From the NCBI GenBank assembly GCA_021773075.1, contig JAJFKT010000010.1, forward strand, positions 186,001-250,000: DNA of 64,000 bases, written 5' to 3'. Shown here piece by piece: positions 61,815 through 64,000 of the stretch (its first letter is position 1; every line of letters begins with the position of its first letter). The position numbers and the translations under genes were made by a program. This stretch comes from Woeseiaceae bacterium. Its GTDB lineage: Bacteria; Pseudomonadota; Gammaproteobacteria; Steroidobacterales; Woeseiaceae. The notes under the pieces are model-generated. The model saw only the letters and a program-made list of their open reading frames with translations. It ran no database searches and had not been told where the DNA came from.

Positions 61815-63491
61815 GTGGCAGTGAAAAGTGATATCGAAATTGCACAAGCGGCGAATGTCCGTCCTATTCAGGAGATAGCCGAGAAGCTCAATATTCCGGC
61901 AGATGGCCTGATTCCCTACGGCCATGATAAAGCCAAAATCAGTGCAGATTTTATTAACTCAAACGGCAAAGCGAAAAACGGTAAGTTAATTCTCGTCACC
62001 GCGGTCTCGCCGACACCCGCAGGTGAAGGCAAGACAACAACAACCGTTGGTCTGGGAGACGGGCTGAATCTGATCGGCAAAAAGGCAGTAATGTGCCTGC
62101 GCGAGCCGAGTTTGGGACCTTGCTTCGGAATGAAAGGCGGTGCAGCCGGCGGCGGCTACGCACAGGTGGTTCCGATGACTGATATCAATCTGCATTTCAC
62201 GGGTGACTTTCACGCCATCGGCGCAGCCAATAATTTGCTGGCGGCTCTAATCGACAACCACATGCATTGGGAGAACCAGCTAAATATTGATCCGCGTCGG
62301 GTGACCTGGCGACGTGTTGTTGATATGAATGACCGTGCATTGAGAACGGTGACGTCCGGGCTTGGTGGATTCCACAACGGCGTGGTTCGTGAAGCCGGTT
62401 TCGATATTACCGTCGCGTCAGAAGTGATGGCTATTTTCTGTTTGGCGACCGACCTGGGCGACCTCGAGAAACGACTTGGCAATATCGTCCTTGGCTACAC
62501 TCGCGACGATGAGCCAGTTACTGTGCATGATCTAAACGCGCACGGCGCCATGACGGCTCTGTTACGGGATGCTTTTCAACCAAACCTGGTGCAGACGATG
62601 GAGAATAATCCAGCGATTATGCATGGCGGACCGTTCGCAAACATTGCGCATGGTTGTAACTCGGTAATCGCAACCAAAACTGCGCTGAAGCTGGCTGATT
62701 ACGTTGTTACTGAAGCAGGATTTGGTGCAGATCTCGGCGCAGAAAAGTTTTTCAACATCAAATGTCGCAAGGCGGGTTTGTCGCCGGACGCAGTCGTACT
62801 CGTTGCGACGATCAAAGCGCTCAAGATGCAGGGTGGCGTCGCCAAGTCCGACTTGGGTACGGAAAATGTTGCGGCGCTTAAGGACGGCTGCAAGAACCTG
62901 GAGCGACACATTCGAAATCTCGGCAAATTCGGTGTCCCGGTCACAGTTGCAATCAACCACTTTACTGCTGATACGGATGCTGAAGTAAAAGTTGTTGAAG
63001 ACTTTTGCGAGAATTATCAGGTCAAAGCGATCAAGTGCACGCACTGGGCCGACGGTGGCAAAGGCACGCTCGAGATGGCTGAGCACGTTGTTGATTTGTG
63101 TGAGAGCGGGGCTGCGCAATTCAGGACGCTCTACAACGACGACATGTCTTTGTGGGATAAAGCGGCAACGATTGCACGCGAGATTTATGGCGCCGAAGAC
63201 ATCATTGCAGATAAGAAAGTTCGAGAGCAATTCGCAAAATTCGAAAGCGAAGGACGATCAGGCTACCCGATTTGCATGGCGAAGACACAATACAGTTTTT
63301 CGACTGACCCGAATCTGCTGGGCGCTCCGAGCGGTCATGTTGTGCCGATTCGAGAGGTCCGCCTGGCCGCAGGCGCCGAGTTCGTTGTCGTTGTTTGCGG
63401 GGCGATTATGACGATGCCAGGCTTGCCTCGCGTTCCGGCCGCCAATGCCATTCGCGTAAACGAAGACGGCCGTATTGAGGGTTTATTCTAG
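61815..63491 (+). CDS. fhs: Formate--tetrahydrofolate ligase
   Basis: A 558-aa enzyme that makes 10-formyltetrahydrofolate from formate, THF and ATP. The P-loop [18 protein letters not shown] (about 65-85) is followed by [40 protein letters not shown] and the C-terminal [20 protein letters not shown]. Starts with GTG at 61815, preceded by AGGG. Known to serve one-carbon and formate recycling; its distribution in gammaproteobacteria is patchy. Single gene with its own promoter; followed 12 bp later by a convergent gene. Confidence 0.95.
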   Translation: MAVKSDIEIAQAANVRPIQEIAEKLNIPADGLIPYGHDKAKISADFINSNGKAKNGKLILVTAVSPTPAGEGKTTTTVGLGDGLNLIGKKAVMCLREPSLGPCFGMKGGAAGGGYAQVVPMTDINLHFTGDFHAIGAANNLLAALIDNHMHWENQLNIDPRRVTWRRVVDMNDRALRTVTSGLGGFHNGVVREAGFDITVASEVMAIFCLATDLGDLEKRLGNIVLGYTRDDEPVTVHDLNAHGAMTALLRDAFQPNLVQTMENNPAIMHGGPFANIAHGCNSVIATKTALKLADYVVTEAGFGADLGAEKFFNIKCRKAGLSPDAVVLVATIKALKMQGGVAKSDLGTENVAALKDGCKNLERHIRNLGKFGVPVTVAINHFTADTDAEVKVVEDFCENYQVKAIKCTHWADGGKGTLEMAEHVVDLCESGAAQFRTLYNDDMSLWDKAATIAREIYGAEDIIADKKVREQFAKFESEGRSGYPICMAKTQYSFSTDPNLLGAPSGHVVPIREVRLAAGAEFVVVVCGAIMTMPGLPRVPAANAIRVNEDGRIEGLF

Positions 63492-63503
63492 CGGCTCTAT
63501 TCG

Positions 63504-63905
63504 CTATGCATTCGGAATGTTGTTCGGCAAAACGAAGCGCTCTCGGGCACGATCCGAGAACAAGCATTCCTCACTGTAATAGCGAGAGAGGAGTTTCTTG
63601 CTACCGCCTATCAGGTCGTCGTTTCGATGACGAAATACCTGCCAGGGTTCGTCAGCTTCAATTCGCTCCGCGATCAACAGAAGAAAAAACCAGGTGAGCG
63701 TTGCGTGATACTTTGTTTCGGCACCCAATTTAGCCACCAGCCGTTTTAGTCCGGCATCAAATCGTGCGATCGCTTCCGGCAGTTCGTATTCGCCAAGGTA
63801 CAGCCAGCCGACATAGACGTGTGCCTCGTGATCGAATCGATCCGGATCGATCTCGCTAGCCTCGAAGTTTTCCAGCGTGATATCGGGGTTCGCTAATGCA
63901 TTCAA
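63504..63905 (-). CDS. Hypothetical protein, TTG start coupled to upstream gene
   Basis: About 133 aa. The start is taken as the TTG at 63903-63905, which overlaps the stop of the upstream partial gene (TTGA), not the earlier in-frame ATG at 63953 that would overlap it by 52 bp. The product is soluble and contains a TPR-like pair (EAHVYVGWLYLGEYELPEAI, ARFDAGLKRLVAKLGAETKY). It ends in a basic stretch (RARERFVLPNN). Family not recognised. It ends 12 bp from the convergent fhs. Confidence 0.6.
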   Translation of the reverse strand: MNALANPDITLENFEASEIDPDRFDHEAHVYVGWLYLGEYELPEAIARFDAGLKRLVAKLGAETKYHATLTWFFLLLIAERIEADEPWQVFRHRNDDLIGGSKKLLSRYYSEECLFSDRARERFVLPNNIPNA

Positions 63906-64000
63906 GACTTTGATTCCACCAATTGATGGCTGTCGGAGGCGTTCAATTCGCATCCGTAGACGAGTTTCAGTTGTTCGATCACTTTTTGCGTCTCCTCCGA
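63902..64000 (-). CDS. 3' end of an unidentified gene (cut by window)
   Basis: The last 32 residues of an open frame enter from the right edge: SEETQKVIEQLKLVYGCELN followed by ASDSHQLVESKS and a stop. The helix-like start suggests a real protein end. Its stop overlaps the TTG start of the following gene by two bases. Too little for a family call. Confidence 0.35.
   Translation of the reverse strand, partial: SEETQKVIEQLKLVYGCELNASDSHQLVESKS

Overview
The window is chromosomal DNA of a gammaproteobacterium. The clearest sign is the run clpS, clpA, infA, aat, (one gene), trxB, ftsK, lolA, (vanZ-like), rarA, serS between 5.1 and 17.1 kb. This is the order of the E. coli 20-minute region, without cydCD and lrp. 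A type II secretion operon, an RND pump, lipoprotein signal peptides and many secreted peptidases or amidohydrolases fit a free-living, probably marine or sediment heterotroph (Woeseia-like lineages come to mind, but this is only an inference). No rRNA, CRISPR array, intact phage or intact insertion sequence was seen.

Layout. 0-5 kb: type II secretion genes gspC-D-E-F on the minus strand, the last cut by the window edge. 5-17 kb: the conserved clpS-serS block (proteolysis, translation initiation, N-end rule, redox, cell division, lipoprotein transport, replication repair, seryl-tRNA synthesis), closed by a strong hairpin terminator. 17-18.6 kb: a BAX-inhibitor-like membrane protein and a short-chain dehydrogenase. 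18.64-21.55 kb: a degenerate integrative element in the 3' end of tRNA-Ser(UGA). It is bounded by an 18-bp direct repeat and holds an internally deleted P4-type integrase plus two cargo genes. 21.9-28.4 kb: small membrane proteins, a histidine phosphatase, YjbQ, Bcp, a GNAT, a cytoplasmic-HTH/membrane/TPR protein, a cluster of zinc-ribbon membrane proteins, and tRNA-Arg(CCU). 28.4-34 kb: holin-like membrane protein, dienelactone hydrolase, M28 and DUF885 peptidases, diguanylate cyclase. 34-44.4 kb: a gene remnant, a GspA/ExeA-like ATPase, an RND adaptor and pump, RarD, and a stand-alone EF-G. 44.7-51 kb: YugP-type protease, amidohydrolase, SLC13 carrier, an orphan 77-aa gene under an apparent sigma-54 promoter, an M19 dipeptidase lipoprotein. 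51-56.5 kb: DUF4389, a ribbon-helix-helix pair, microproteins, MOSC protein, an SPFH/Arc-like/microprotein operon with an 11-bp-spaced operator, a DUF3300 protein with 51-bp repeats. 56.5-64 kb: zinc ribbon-queC-queE, a class II Fic protein divergent from a sugar-dehydrogenase lipoprotein across a 70-bp periodic TGTCGA array, fhs, and a hypothetical pair.

The regulatory structures are the least expected part. Three short DNA arrays (at 49.4, 53.1 and 60.3 kb) lie next to poorly characterised small proteins or a Fic protein, and together with the tRNA-Ser element they are the places most worth a second look. All domain calls were made by reading the translations without database searches.
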